Positions 26,223-35,239 of a stretch of DNA of 64,000 bases are shown here, piece after piece. The position numbers were made by a program, and so were the translations under genes. The stretch covers positions 62,001 through 126,000 of the forward strand of contig NZ_JADNRA010000028.1 in the NCBI RefSeq assembly GCF_015709525.1. Reading direction: 5' to 3'. The notes beneath the pieces are model-generated. The model was not told where the DNA came from. It ran no database searches and was given only the letters and a program-made list of their open reading frames with translations. This DNA comes from Methylocystis sp. L43. GTDB taxonomy: Bacteria; Pseudomonadota; Alphaproteobacteria; Rhizobiales; Beijerinckiaceae. Every line of letters begins with the position of its first letter. Position 1 is the stretch's first letter.

Positions 26223-26870
26223 ATGCCATCATATCTTGATTTGGCTGTGATTACCGTCGTTCTGATTTCGGGGATGCTCGCTCTGTTGCGCGGCTTCACC
26301 CGCGAAGTCCTTGCAATCCTGTCTTGGGTTGCAGCCGCGGCGGCGGCCTATTTCTTTTATCCGCTCGCCCTGCCCTACATCAAACCATATGTCAGCAAGG
26401 ACGAGATCGCACTCGCGGCTTCCGTGGCCTCCGTGTTTTTCGTCGCTCTGATCGCCGTTTCTCTCGTCACGGTGAAGCTCTCTGACGTCATCCTCGATTC
26501 GAAGGTCGGCGCGCTCGATCGCACGCTCGGCTTCCTGTTCGGCGCCGTTCGCGGCGCCCTGCTCGCCGTCGTCGCCTTCGTCTTTTACAGCTGGCTCGTG
26601 CCCGAAACCAATCAGCCGGAATGGGTCAAGGACGCGCGCGCCAAGCCCTTCCTGACGGCTGGCGGCGAGAAGCTGCGCGAAATGCTGCCCGACGACATCG
26701 ACAGCCTCGTCGCCAAGATCAAGGCCAAGAAGGGCGCGCCGACGAATGAGGAGCCGCCGGCCGACGTCGAGCCGGACAAGATTCAGCCCGCGCCGACCGA
26801 CGCAAGCTCTGAGGCTCCGGCTGAGGCGCCAGCCGAGGCGGCGCCTCAGTCGGGCGACAAGCCTGAATGA
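26223..26870 (+). CDS. cvpA: CvpA-family membrane protein
   Basis: Inner-membrane protein of 215 aa with four predicted membrane segments (first YLDLAVITVVLISGMLALL) and the CvpA core RGFTREVLAILSW..DRTLGFLFGAVRG. The C-terminal 50 residues are an acidic, Pro/Ala-rich tail (EAPAEAPAEAAPQSGD). In E. coli it was named for colicin V production and lies before purF, as here (98 bp). Confidence 0.9.
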   Translation: MPSYLDLAVITVVLISGMLALLRGFTREVLAILSWVAAAAAAYFFYPLALPYIKPYVSKDEIALAASVASVFFVALIAVSLVTVKLSDVILDSKVGALDRTLGFLFGAVRGALLAVVAFVFYSWLVPETNQPEWVKDARAKPFLTAGGEKLREMLPDDIDSLVAKIKAKKGAPTNEEPPADVEPDKIQPAPTDASSEAPAEAPAEAAPQSGDKPE

Positions 26871-26968
26871 TGGTCTTGCGGATGGGCCCCGCCGCTGGCA
26901 CATATGACGGGAATACGACGCCGGGCGCTCGGGAGTGCTGAGCGGCGGCGTTTCACGGGGGACCAAGC

Positions 26969-28465
26969 ATGACGGAGGCCGCCGAGGATCTTCAGCGATC
27001 CTCATCGCGCGAGATTGACGCGATAGACGATCTCGACGGCGACAGGCTTCGCGAATATTGCGGCGTTTTCGGCGTTTTCGATCTGCCGGACGCCGCAGCG
27101 ATCGCCGCCTTGGGCTTGCACGCCCTGCAGCATCGCGGCCAGGAGGCGGCCGGCATCGTCAGCTTCGACGGCGGACGCTTTCATGGCGAGCGCCGATTGG
27201 GCCTGGTCGGCGATCACTTTTCCCAAGAAAACACGATCAAGCGCCTGCCCGGCGCCGCGGCGATCGGACATGTGCGCTACGCCACCACCGGCGAAACCAT
27301 GCTGCGCAACGTGCAGCCGCTGTTCGCGGAGTTGAACACGGGCGGCTTCGCGGTCGCCCACAACGGCAACCTCACCAATGCCCAGACGCTGCGCCGCGAA
27401 CTGATCCGCGAAGGCGCGATCTTCCAGTCGACTTCGGACACCGAGGTCATCCTTCATCTCGTGGCGCGCAGCCGCAGGCCGCTGCTCATCGACCGTTTCA
27501 TCGAAGCGCTGCGCTCGATCGAAGGCGCCTATTCGCTCGTCGCGCTCACCAACAAGAAGCTGATCGGCGCGCGCGATCCGCTCGGCATCCGGCCGCTCGT
27601 CATCGGCGAATTCAACGGAAAATATATTCTCGCGTCGGAGACTTGCGCGCTCGACATCATCGGCGCGCGCTTCGTGCGCGACGTGATGAATGGCGAGATC
27701 GTCATTATCTCCGAGGACGGAATTCAGAGCTTGCGGCCGTTTCCGCCGCAGCCGATGCGCCCCTGCATCTTCGAATATATCTATTTCGCCCGTCCCGATT
27801 CCATCGTCCATGGCCGTCCAGTCTATGAGGTGCGCAAGGCGATGGGCGCCGAACTCGCGCGCGAGCGCCTGATCGACGCTGACGTCGTCGTGCCCGTGCC
27901 GGACTCCGGGGTGCCGGCGGCGCTCGGCTATTCGCAGCAATCCGGCGTGCCGTTCGAACTCGGCATTATCCGCAATCACTATGTCGGACGCACCTTTATC
28001 GAGCCGACGCAGATCGCCCGCGATTTCGGCGTGCGCATGAAACACAGCGCCAACCGCTGCGTCGTCGCCGGGAAACGCGTGATCCTCATCGACGATTCCG
28101 TCGTGCGCGGCACGACGTCGGTGAAGATCGTGCAGATGATGCGCGACGCCGGCGCGACGGAAGTGCATTTCCTGATTTCATCGCCGCCGATCACCAATCC
28201 GGACTACTACGGCATCGACACGCCGCAGAAGGAGAATCTGCTCGCCGCGACGCATACGCTCGAGGAAATGCGCGAATATATCGGCTGCGACTCGCTGGGC
28301 TTCCTGTCCGTCGATGGCATCTATCGCGCCATGGGCTACGAACGCCGCGATCCCATCCGGCCGCAGTTCACCGATCACTGCTTCACCGGGGATTATCCCA
28401 CGTCGCTGACCGACCTTGTCGGCGAAAACCGCGCGCAACTGTCGCTGCTGGCGGAGGCAAGCTGA
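26969..28465 (+). CDS. purF: Amidophosphoribosyltransferase
   Basis: First committed step of purine synthesis: PRPP plus glutamine to phosphoribosylamine. 498 aa. A propeptide of 30 residues precedes Cys31 (LREYCGVFGVF), the Ntn nucleophile exposed after cleavage. Glutaminase domain to about residue 260, then the PRTase domain with the PRPP loop VILIDDSVVRGTT. The propeptide marks the Bacillus-type, probably Fe-S-binding class, although the cysteines are not all verified here. Confidence 0.95.
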   Translation: MTEAAEDLQRSSSREIDAIDDLDGDRLREYCGVFGVFDLPDAAAIAALGLHALQHRGQEAAGIVSFDGGRFHGERRLGLVGDHFSQENTIKRLPGAAAIGHVRYATTGETMLRNVQPLFAELNTGGFAVAHNGNLTNAQTLRRELIREGAIFQSTSDTEVILHLVARSRRPLLIDRFIEALRSIEGAYSLVALTNKKLIGARDPLGIRPLVIGEFNGKYILASETCALDIIGARFVRDVMNGEIVIISEDGIQSLRPFPPQPMRPCIFEYIYFARPDSIVHGRPVYEVRKAMGAELARERLIDADVVVPVPDSGVPAALGYSQQSGVPFELGIIRNHYVGRTFIEPTQIARDFGVRMKHSANRCVVAGKRVILIDDSVVRGTTSVKIVQMMRDAGATEVHFLISSPPITNPDYYGIDTPQKENLLAATHTLEEMREYIGCDSLGFLSVDGIYRAMGYERRDPIRPQFTDHCFTGDYPTSLTDLVGENRAQLSLLAEAS

Positions 28466-28499
28466 TACATGACAATCGCGCTAACGAGATCCCCATGCC

Positions 28500-28709
28500 A
28501 TGGCGAGTGAAGTAACAGCATCCGCGGTCATGCCCTCCGCGACGCCGACTGAAGCGGAGGTGGAAGAATGGCGCCGGCTGCCGCGAGACGAACAACTGCG
28601 GAGACTCCGCGCAGTTCTCGCAGATGCTGAGAGCTCTACTGCGTCAGAGGCGACCATGGCTGATATTCTAAAGGAAGCTCGTTGTCGCGCTGACCAACTT
28701 CGTGGCTGA
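28500..28709 (+). CDS. Antitoxin of a ParE-type module
   Basis: 69 aa acidic protein directly before, and overlapping by 8 bp, a ParE-like toxin frame. The central part TEAEVEEWRRLPRDEQLRRL and the tail TMADILKEARCRADQLRG look like the small antitoxins that accompany RelE/ParE toxins in Hyphomicrobiales; no CopG/ParD ribbon-helix-helix signature is clear. It starts 34 bp after the purF stop. Since the toxin is broken, it may persist as a free antitoxin. Confidence 0.6.
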   Translation: MASEVTASAVMPSATPTEAEVEEWRRLPRDEQLRRLRAVLADAESSTASEATMADILKEARCRADQLRG

Positions 28710-28997
28710 ATTCCGTCTTTCTCGCCGCGCCCGAGCCGATCTAATAGACATTTACACCTTTACCGAGGCGAAGTTCGGACCCTATCAGGCCGAAGCCTAC
28801 TACTCGGGACTAGAACGCTCATTTGGCCTGCTGGCGACTTTCCTGCTATAGGAGTCAGCCGCGAAGAGACTCTCCCGCGCCTTCGACAGTTTCGTTTCCA
28901 GTCGCATTTGATTTTCTATTGCGACGAAGGAGACTATGTCTTCATTCGAGCGCTGATCCATGTGCGTCAGGGCCTCAGGCCGTCCTTATTCGAATAG
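28702..28997 (+). pseudogene. Frameshifted RelE/ParE-type toxin
   Basis: From GTG 28702 the frame reads a ParE N-terminus (AEFRLSRRARADLIDIYTFT..FGPYQAEAYY..LERSF) and stops at TAG 28849 after 49 codons. The rest of the family sequence continues one base out of step from about 28839: FPAIGVSREETLPRLRQF, HLIFYCDEGDYVFIRALIHV and the end ..RQGLRPSLFE before TAG 28995. A single lost base in the GACTTTCC stretch (28836-28843) explains it. All other core positions of ParE are retained, so the break is recent, or it is a sequencing error in a short T run. Confidence 0.82.
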
Positions 28998-29003
28998 ATT
29001 GTC

Positions 29004-29747
29004 ATGACTCTCCCTTCCGACCACATCGCACTTGTCACCGGCGCCTCGCGCGGCATTGGACGCGCCCTGGCGCTCGAACTCGCCCGCGACGGCGCGCATG
29101 TCGTGGCTCTGGCGCGCACGCAGGGCGCGTTGGAAGAACTCGACGATGAAATCCGCGCGCAGGGCGGGCAAGCGACGCTCGTTCCTTGCGACCTCGCCGA
29201 TTTCGACGCCCTCGACCGTCTTGGCGCCGCGTTGTTCGAGCGCTGGGGCAAGCTCGACGCCTTCATTGGCAACGCGGGGATTCTCGGACCTCTATCGCCG
29301 CTCGCGCACGTCGACCCGAAGGACTGGAACCGCGTCATGGCGGTCAACGTCACCGCAAACTGGCGTCTGATCCGTTCCCTTGATCCGCTCCTGCGCACGT
29401 CAGGCGGCGGGCGCGTTCTCTTCATTACCTCAGGGGCGGCGCATCGCGAGGCAATGAAGCCGTTCTGGGGCCCTTATGCGATCTCGAAGGCGGCGCTCGA
29501 GGCGATGGCCCGCACTTATGCGTCTGAGAGCGCCGGCGATGGCGTGACCGTCATGCTCGCCAATCCAGGCCCGCTGCGCACGCGCATGCGCGCTCAGGCG
29601 ATGCCCGGCGAAGATCCGATGACTCTCAAGACGCCTGAAGAATTCGCAAAAAAATGCCTCGCGCTGCTGGCGCCGGAATGGCGCGAGAGCGCGAGGCTTT
29701 ACGATTTCCCCACCGACCGGCTGCTGAGTTTCACCGCGCCCGTCTGA
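29004..29747 (+). CDS. Short-chain dehydrogenase/reductase
   Basis: Classical SDR, 247 aa, NAD(P)-dependent. Cofactor loop TGASRGIG (residues 12-19), NAG motif at 90-92, catalytic Ser143 with Tyr158 and Lys162 (YAISK). The substrate is unknown; the closest well-known types are FabG- and YciK-like enzymes. It starts 6 bp after the stop of the broken toxin frame, so it may once have been read with the toxin-antitoxin pair. Confidence 0.88.
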   Translation: MTLPSDHIALVTGASRGIGRALALELARDGAHVVALARTQGALEELDDEIRAQGGQATLVPCDLADFDALDRLGAALFERWGKLDAFIGNAGILGPLSPLAHVDPKDWNRVMAVNVTANWRLIRSLDPLLRTSGGGRVLFITSGAAHREAMKPFWGPYAISKAALEAMARTYASESAGDGVTVMLANPGPLRTRMRAQAMPGEDPMTLKTPEEFAKKCLALLAPEWRESARLYDFPTDRLLSFTAPV

Positions 29748-29761
29748 CGGGGGGGCACCCC

Positions 29762-30340
29762 TTAGTGGTGGTGATTGCTCGTGTGATGGTGGGTGTGGCC
29801 CTGATGCCCGTGGTGATGATGATGGACATGGCCGCGGCGCGGCGCGAGCGGCGGAGGCGGCGGGATATAGGCCAACGTCAGGCTTTCGACGCCGGCCGTC
29901 CACCCCACGCCAGAGCCGGCCTGAACGTTGAAGGGCTGCAGCGAGAAGATGTTGTCGGATCCGCCGACGAGCGCCGCGCCCCCGCCCCCGACCCCGAGCT
30001 TGGCTGAAACTCCCGGGCCGATATAGGAGCCCGCGAGAGCGCCGGGTCCAAGGTGGTCCGTCGCCGCGACGACGCCCCAGGACAGTTGGCCAGGGCCATT
30101 GATCGTCACATTTGCGCCGACCTTGGTGAGCGCGCCCGCATAGTGGGCCGGCGCCGCGCCTTCGGCGTTATCGCGATAAATGCAGTCCATCTGCTGATTT
30201 TCGACTAGAACGCTGATGCCGTTGCCGAGCAGCCGGCACTGCAAGATCCCGACGCGGTCGCCCGCAAAGGCGCTCGCCGGCGCCAGCATGGCCAGAGCGA
30301 AAACGCCGCTCAGCGCGCGACCCAATCCAAACTTCAGCAT
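29762..30340 (-). CDS. Secreted DUF992 protein with histidine-rich tail
   Basis: 192 aa. A Sec signal (LSGVFALAMLAPASAFA) leads to a DUF992 domain: VGILQCRLLG, two cysteines about 30 residues apart, PGALAGSYIGPGVSAKLGVG and ALVGGSDNIFSLQP. Other DUF992 proteins I know end soon after the last strand. This one adds a proline run and about 22 residues dominated by histidine (HVHHHHHGHQGH.. HHH end), with at least 14 His, a likely metal-binding tail. The start has a good AGGAG ribosome site. The role of DUF992 is unknown. Confidence 0.8.
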   Translation of the reverse strand: MLKFGLGRALSGVFALAMLAPASAFAGDRVGILQCRLLGNGISVLVENQQMDCIYRDNAEGAAPAHYAGALTKVGANVTINGPGQLSWGVVAATDHLGPGALAGSYIGPGVSAKLGVGGGGAALVGGSDNIFSLQPFNVQAGSGVGWTAGVESLTLAYIPPPPPLAPRRGHVHHHHHGHQGHTHHHTSNHHH

Positions 30341-30578
30341 TCAGTTCTCCTCTTCCTGATCTGCGCCCCGTCTGACGCGGAGCCGCAAAGCACGCCCTGC
30401 AGTACAGGACGACCAGGGAAATGCAACAGCGCCGCTCCAGCTCTAAGCTATGGCGCCTGATATCATGTGCGCCGGCGCACGAGCGAGCTTGCGCGCCCGC
30501 TGCTCGCCACACCTTTGCCGCGCTTGCAAAGGACGTGGAAGAGTCCGATTTCTAAAGGTGTAAAGAACCGAGGATTCC

Positions 30579-31433
30579 GTGGCGAACTCCTATCCGCTTC
30601 CCGTTCTCGTGGACCAGGGCCTGTCCCAGTCCGACGTCGAAGCCCTCCGCGCCGCCGTCGTGGCGTTGGAACGACAGAGTTTTGCAACGCGGCTTGCCGG
30701 ATTGGCGGGCCGGCAGCTGAGTTTTGGCTCGATGACGCTGCCGCCGCGACTGCAGGCGACGGTCGCCTCGGCGACGCAAAAGGCGCTCGCCGCGGCAATG
30801 AAGATAGCCTTGGCGAGCCTCGACGCGCAGCCGGCGAAGGACACCATACGCATTCACCGGCGTCTGGCGGCGCTGACGGGAGGCGTCGGCGGCGCCGTTG
30901 GACTGGCGAGCCTGCCGATCGAATTGCCGGTGTCGACGACGATCATGCTGCGCTCGATCGCGGAAATTGCGCAGGCCGAGGGAGAGGACCTGCGCCACCC
31001 GGGCGCCGCCCTCGCCTGTCTCGAAGTTTTTGCGCTGGGCGGCCCCTCCGCCGAAGGCGCCGTTCTAGAGGGCGGCTATCTCGCGCTCCGCGCGCTTCTC
31101 GCGAAATCCGTGTCCGACGCTGCACGTTTTATGACTGTCCATCAGATCTCCAGCGAAGCGGCGCCTGCCCTGGCGCGGCTGATCGGCGCGATCGGGGCGC
31201 GCTTCGGCATGGTCGTGTCGCAAAAGACCGCTGCGCAGGCCATCCCGGTGATCGGCGCGATCAGCGGCGCGGCGATCAATGTCGCCTTCACCGAACACTT
31301 CCAAAGTCTCGCGCGCGGCCATTTCGTCGTGCGCCGACTGGAGCGGCTCTACACTCCTGCCCTGGTGCATGCCGAATACGCCAAAATCGCCCGCTCAGAG
31401 GGCTATTGGGATGATCCGTCGCAGGCGGCGTGA
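30579..31433 (+). CDS. EcsC-family protein
   Basis: 284 aa from GTG 30579. The EcsC-type core includes the Gly-rich membrane-like stretch LTGGVGGAVGLASLPIELPVSTTIMLRSI and RGHFVVRRLERLY near the end. EcsC relatives are found with exopeptidase or transporter genes in Bacillus, but their work is unknown. It stands alone between a divergent DUF992 gene and a convergent SRPBCC gene. Confidence 0.8.
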   Translation: MANSYPLPVLVDQGLSQSDVEALRAAVVALERQSFATRLAGLAGRQLSFGSMTLPPRLQATVASATQKALAAAMKIALASLDAQPAKDTIRIHRRLAALTGGVGGAVGLASLPIELPVSTTIMLRSIAEIAQAEGEDLRHPGAALACLEVFALGGPSAEGAVLEGGYLALRALLAKSVSDAARFMTVHQISSEAAPALARLIGAIGARFGMVVSQKTAAQAIPVIGAISGAAINVAFTEHFQSLARGHFVVRRLERLYTPALVHAEYAKIARSEGYWDDPSQAA

Positions 31434-31601
31434 GCCGCGGCGAGCGTGCGTGATCGCGCTGCAGATGGGTAATGGCCTAGTTTGAATTTCGCCTTTTGAC
31501 GGAACGCGGAAACATTTGGTTGGCAGCCGGGATGTTCGCATCGCGCCAAAAAAGCGAGGTTCCATGATGGCGCGTTATGCTATGCAAGATCGCCGCTATC
31601 G

Positions 31602-32009
31602 TTAAGCCGTGGCCTCGACGTGTTTCTTGAAGTTGTTCAAAATTGTTTGCCACCCCTCGCGCTGCTGTTCGATTGAGTGTTCGGTTTCTGCATCGAAGGT
31701 GCTGCGCACTGTTACGCCATTCGCACTTTCCAAAAATTCCACGGCGCCGCTACGGTCTCCGAAGGAATATTCGATCAGCTCGTGCCGAACGATCTTGGTG
31801 TAAGTTCCGGCAAAGTCGAAACCAAAGCTGCCGTCTTTGGCCTCCATGCGGGAGGAGAAGGCACCGCCCTCGCGCAGATCGACTGTGGCGCGCGGGCAAT
31901 GCCAAGTGTCGACCGCGAAGTTCCACTTCGTGATGTCGGCCGATGTGGTGTAGGCAGACCAGACCCTGGCGATCGGCGCATGGACAAGCGTTTCGACAGT
32001 AAGTTTCAT
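31602..32009 (-). CDS. SRPBCC/AHSA1-family protein
   Basis: 135 aa helix-grip (Bet v1-like) protein of the Aha1 C-terminal group. Start MKLTVETLVHAPIARVWSAYTT, middle DITKWNFAVDTWHCPRA and the end EGWQTILNNFKKHVE are typical of the YdhG/YndB-like SRPBCC proteins in bacteria. It likely binds a small hydrophobic ligand; which one is unknown. The flanks show no operon partner. Confidence 0.85.
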   Translation of the reverse strand: MKLTVETLVHAPIARVWSAYTTSADITKWNFAVDTWHCPRATVDLREGGAFSSRMEAKDGSFGFDFAGTYTKIVRHELIEYSFGDRSGAVEFLESANGVTVRSTFDAETEHSIEQQREGWQTILNNFKKHVEATA

Positions 32010-32127
32010 TGATCGTGATCCTGCGGCATAGTTTTCTCGAATTAGACTCTTGAAGTCCGCTATGTCGCGAGCCGCGCTTTCTGGCGACGTGGCGAAACAA
32101 GTTGATAGTTCAAACGCGCATCCCGAT

Positions 32128-32166
32128 ATCTCCCCGCTTGCGGGAGATAGTCAAGGTGAGGGCAGC
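32128..32166. repeat. Short dispersed repeat with CTCCCCGC..GCGGGAG hairpin
   Basis: ATCTCCCCGC-TT-GCGGGAGAT forms a near-palindrome, followed by GTCAAGGTGAGGG. It belongs to the common CTCCC-GC..GC-GGGAG intergenic repeat type of Hyphomicrobiales. A related copy lies at 35172-35210, on the other side of the O-acetylation gene pair. Confidence 0.6.
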
Positions 32167-32237
32167 GCGATCGGGTGAAGGGCTTCCTCATCCTGAAGAG
32201 CGCGCGCAGCACGGATTCACTTAATTCCGCATCTTCA

Positions 32238-33551
32238 CTAAGGCAAACGGCGCAGCGCCTCGGCGAGATGCCCAACCTGCTTCGTCGTGGCGATGCTCGA
32301 TTCATTTTCTTCGAGCAGGATGAAATCAGCGCCCGCGAGGTTCTCATCGAGTTCCTCTGTCGTGGCCGGCAGCCGTTCGCCGTTCGAGGCGTCGCCTGGC
32401 GCGCGCCGATAATGGCCGAGTTCGACGCTGTTGTCCTCGGTCCGCATATAGAACCAATAATCGATTTGCGGCGGACAGGGCGCGAGGGTCGCCGCCGCCA
32501 AAACTTCATGCAGAAAGCTGCCGCCGAGCGCGAGCAGCCGCGGCGGGCGGGCGCAATCGCCCTTCTCCCCTGCCCGGCCAACCGCCGCCGTGGGATAATG
32601 CGCGTCCGGCGATAAGAGATTGAGGAGATCCAGCAGGTCGCGGTCGGTGCCTAGGGCTTCTGGCGCCGGCGCAGACGCAAAGGCCAGCACGCCGACGGGA
32701 GAAGCGGGAAGCGCGCGTGTCGCTTCACGCATGGCCAGCGCGCCGCCAACGCTGTTCCAATGCGTGCCGCCGCGCGGAAAGAGCGGTATCGGTTGTTTGG
32801 GCTTTTCCGCCGCAATGAGCGCCGGGCCGTCCACATAGCTGACATGCGCTTCATCGAGCGCCGCGCGGTAAGGCGCAAGCTTTTCGGGCATCGCCGTCGC
32901 GCGCAGGGCGCAAGCCGCGGACTTTGGCAGATCTTCCGGGTAGCGCGCCGCCTTTGACGGCGAAATGAGATAGACGAAGCTCTTGCCGCGCGCCTGCGCG
33001 CTCTCCTGAATTTCGTGCAGCGTCAAAGACCACGCGCCGAGCCGCGCGGAATCGAAGGCGCCGTCGCGTGCGCAAAATTCGTCGATGTAGAACTGCTCAT
33101 AGAGCTGGCCATTACGCCCGATTACGACTCCGGGCGCGGCCGAACCGCCGAAAAGCGAAAAGACGAGTTGATTTTTCGCGCGCACCGAGATCGGAAAAAC
33201 CGGCGACATTCGACCAAGATTGATTGAGACCGCCTTTTGCGTTTCTCCTGAAAGAAAGGCGTCGAACGTCCAGGGCGCGGGCTTTGGCTTCGCGACGCCG
33301 TAAAGCGGCCAGGCGCTGCGGATACGCAGCTTCGGCCAATCGCCTTCGACGGCGAAATTCCACAGATTGGCGAGGAAGAGGAAGGCGATGAAGCCGGCGC
33401 AACCGGAGATCGGCAGGCGCGCAAGCGTGAGCGCCTTCATGAAGGCGCGTCGTGTAGCGACGCTTTCAGCGCGCGCGGGCGCGTGCGACGCCGCGCCGCT
33501 TTCTCCTTCATGTCGCGCGGCGGGCTTTTTCTTTTCGGCGAGATCGCTCAT
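32238..33551 (-). CDS. AlgJ/AlgX-like SGNH acetyltransferase-domain protein
   Basis: 437 aa from ATG 33551; the frame is open 81 codons upstream into the algI-like gene but only this start gives one membrane anchor (ISGCAGFIAFLFLANLWNF, about residues 45-65) after a charged cytoplasmic tail. The rest is periplasmic and follows the AlgJ/AlgX/WssH pattern: YLISPSKAARYPEDLP, then the key GGTHWNSVGGALAM (catalytic His of DxxH-like SGNH type) and GGSFLHEVL. It should move acetyl groups handed over by the MBOAT partner onto a surface glycan. It follows the MBOAT gene after 5 bp. Confidence 0.8.
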   Translation of the reverse strand: MSDLAEKKKPAARHEGESGAASHAPARAESVATRRAFMKALTLARLPISGCAGFIAFLFLANLWNFAVEGDWPKLRIRSAWPLYGVAKPKPAPWTFDAFLSGETQKAVSINLGRMSPVFPISVRAKNQLVFSLFGGSAAPGVVIGRNGQLYEQFYIDEFCARDGAFDSARLGAWSLTLHEIQESAQARGKSFVYLISPSKAARYPEDLPKSAACALRATAMPEKLAPYRAALDEAHVSYVDGPALIAAEKPKQPIPLFPRGGTHWNSVGGALAMREATRALPASPVGVLAFASAPAPEALGTDRDLLDLLNLLSPDAHYPTAAVGRAGEKGDCARPPRLLALGGSFLHEVLAAATLAPCPPQIDYWFYMRTEDNSVELGHYRRAPGDASNGERLPATTEELDENLAGADFILLEENESSIATTKQVGHLAEALRRLP

Positions 33552-33556
33552 GCGAC

Positions 33557-34978
33557 TCAAAACCGGAAGTAGATGAACGGCTTGAAGGGATCGGCAAGTC
33601 CCTTCGCCAAAGCCGCAAGGAAGAGCATGGACAGCGCGCCGTTCGACGCCAAGGCGAAGCGCTGCGCCGCGACGCCCCAATCGAAGTCCTTGGCGTAAAG
33701 CGACAGGCGCTGCGCGACGCAGATTGCCGCGGCGACCAGCGCCACGACAATATATTCGGGAGGAATGGCGACAGGCGCGCTGGCTTGCGCCCATGGAGTC
33801 GCCATCAACGCGAGCAGCGCGCCGGCCTGCGACAGAGAGGTTGCGCGAAAGAATGTCCAGCCGACGATCACGATGATCATCGCAATCACATTTGCGAGCC
33901 AGTCCGGCAACCGCTGCAGGCGATTGACGAGAAAGAGCCGATCAAGCACGAGGAACACGCCATTATAGGCGCCCCAGGCGATATAGGTCCAAGCCGCGCC
34001 GTGCCAGAGTCCCGAAGCGAAGAAGCAGATCCACAGATTGAGGTAGGTGCGCGCTTCGCCGCGCCGATTGCCGCCGAGCGGGAAATATAAATATTCGCGA
34101 ATCCAGCTGGTGAGAGAAATGTGCCAGCGTCGCCAGAAATCGGTGATGCTTGTCGCGACATAGGGCATGTTGAAATTTTCAAGCAGCCGAAAGCCGAACA
34201 TGCGCGCCAGCCCGATCGCCATGTCGGAATAGCCGGAAAAATCGAAATAGATTTGGAAGGTGAAGAACAGCACGCCCGCCCAGGCCTCCGCGAAGCCAAG
34301 GGAGCTGACGTCATGCGCGAAGATCAGGTCCGCGCCGCTAGCAAGCGTATCGGCGAAGAGCAGCTTCTTCACGACGCCGAGCATGAAGCGGGAAAAGCCC
34401 ACGATAAAGTCGTCGACGTCGGCGTGCGGCATCGCCTCGAATTGGCGCGCGATGTCGTGATATTTGATGATCGGGCCGGCGAGGAGCTTGGGAAAGAAAA
34501 AGACGTAAAGCCCATAAAGCAGCGAACTACGCGCCGGCGCCGTGACGCCGCGATAGACGTCGACGAGATAGGTGATCTTTTCAAAGACGATGAAGCTGAC
34601 GCCGATCGGCAGCGCGATCTGCGGGATGTTGATCCCCGGCAGCGTCAACGCCTTCAAAAGCGCGTCGACATTGAGCGCCAGAAAACCCGTATATTTGTAA
34701 TAGATAAGGATCGCGAGATTGCCGACGACGCCGAGCGCCAGCCAGCGTTTGGATGTGTCGCTCGCGGCCGATGTCGCGATCTTCTGCGCCACATAGAGGT
34801 CGAGCCCGACTGACGCGAAGACAAGGAAGATGAAGACCGGCTCGCTCCAAGCGTAAAAGGCGACGCTTGCCGCAAGCAAGATGACGGCCCGCCGCCAGCG
34901 GACTTCTCCAAAGAAGAGATACAGGAGGTAAACCGCCGGGCCGAACAGGAACAGGAACAGCGGCTCGTAGAAAAGCAT
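33557..34978 (-). CDS. MBOAT-family O-acyltransferase (AlgI-like)
   Basis: Multi-pass inner-membrane acyltransferase, 473 aa. The MBOAT hallmarks are the N-terminal LFYEPLFLFLFGPAVYLLYL, LVDVYRG, DFWRRWHISLTSW and the catalytic-His motif GLWHGAAWTYIAWG. With the AlgJ/AlgX-like partner it forms a two-gene cassette for O-acetylating a surface or exported polysaccharide (as AlgI-AlgJ, PatA-PatB, WssH-WssI do). No polysaccharide synthesis gene is nearby, so the acceptor is unknown. Flanked on both sides by related short repeats. Confidence 0.88.
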   Translation of the reverse strand: MLFYEPLFLFLFGPAVYLLYLFFGEVRWRRAVILLAASVAFYAWSEPVFIFLVFASVGLDLYVAQKIATSAASDTSKRWLALGVVGNLAILIYYKYTGFLALNVDALLKALTLPGINIPQIALPIGVSFIVFEKITYLVDVYRGVTAPARSSLLYGLYVFFFPKLLAGPIIKYHDIARQFEAMPHADVDDFIVGFSRFMLGVVKKLLFADTLASGADLIFAHDVSSLGFAEAWAGVLFFTFQIYFDFSGYSDMAIGLARMFGFRLLENFNMPYVATSITDFWRRWHISLTSWIREYLYFPLGGNRRGEARTYLNLWICFFASGLWHGAAWTYIAWGAYNGVFLVLDRLFLVNRLQRLPDWLANVIAMIIVIVGWTFFRATSLSQAGALLALMATPWAQASAPVAIPPEYIVVALVAAAICVAQRLSLYAKDFDWGVAAQRFALASNGALSMLFLAALAKGLADPFKPFIYFRF

Positions 34979-35171
34979 GATTGTCCTGCGTTTCTCGGCG
35001 CGCTGGCGCGAGCGCGAGGCCTGCGGCTTTTACCAAAAGCCCAGCAGTGGAGCAAGAAAGCGGCCTCGGAGGTTCTAACGTGCTATCGCGAGGCGTGACG
35101 ACGGCCCGCTCTCTTCTCCCGCGGCGCGAAGCGCCGGATCGAAGAACTCGCCGACAAGCAAGAAACACCGA

Positions 35172-35210
35172 CCCCTCCCAACCCTCCCCCGCTTCGCGGG
35201 AGAGGGGGGA
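35172..35210. repeat. Short dispersed repeat with CCCGC-TTC-GCGGG hairpin
   Basis: CCCTCCCAACCCTCCC then CCCGCTTCGCGGG and AGAGGGGGGA. This is the same intergenic repeat type as at 32128-32166, in the gap between the MBOAT gene and vapBC. The stem could also work as a terminator for vapC, which ends 30 bp away. Confidence 0.7.
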
Positions 35211-35239
35211 TCGCGCCCATCATTAGGGCCGCGGACCGC

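Noticed and set aside
29747-29762. Run of seven G behind the SDR stop codon
   Set aside because: Homopolymer outside coding sequence; no phase-variation context.
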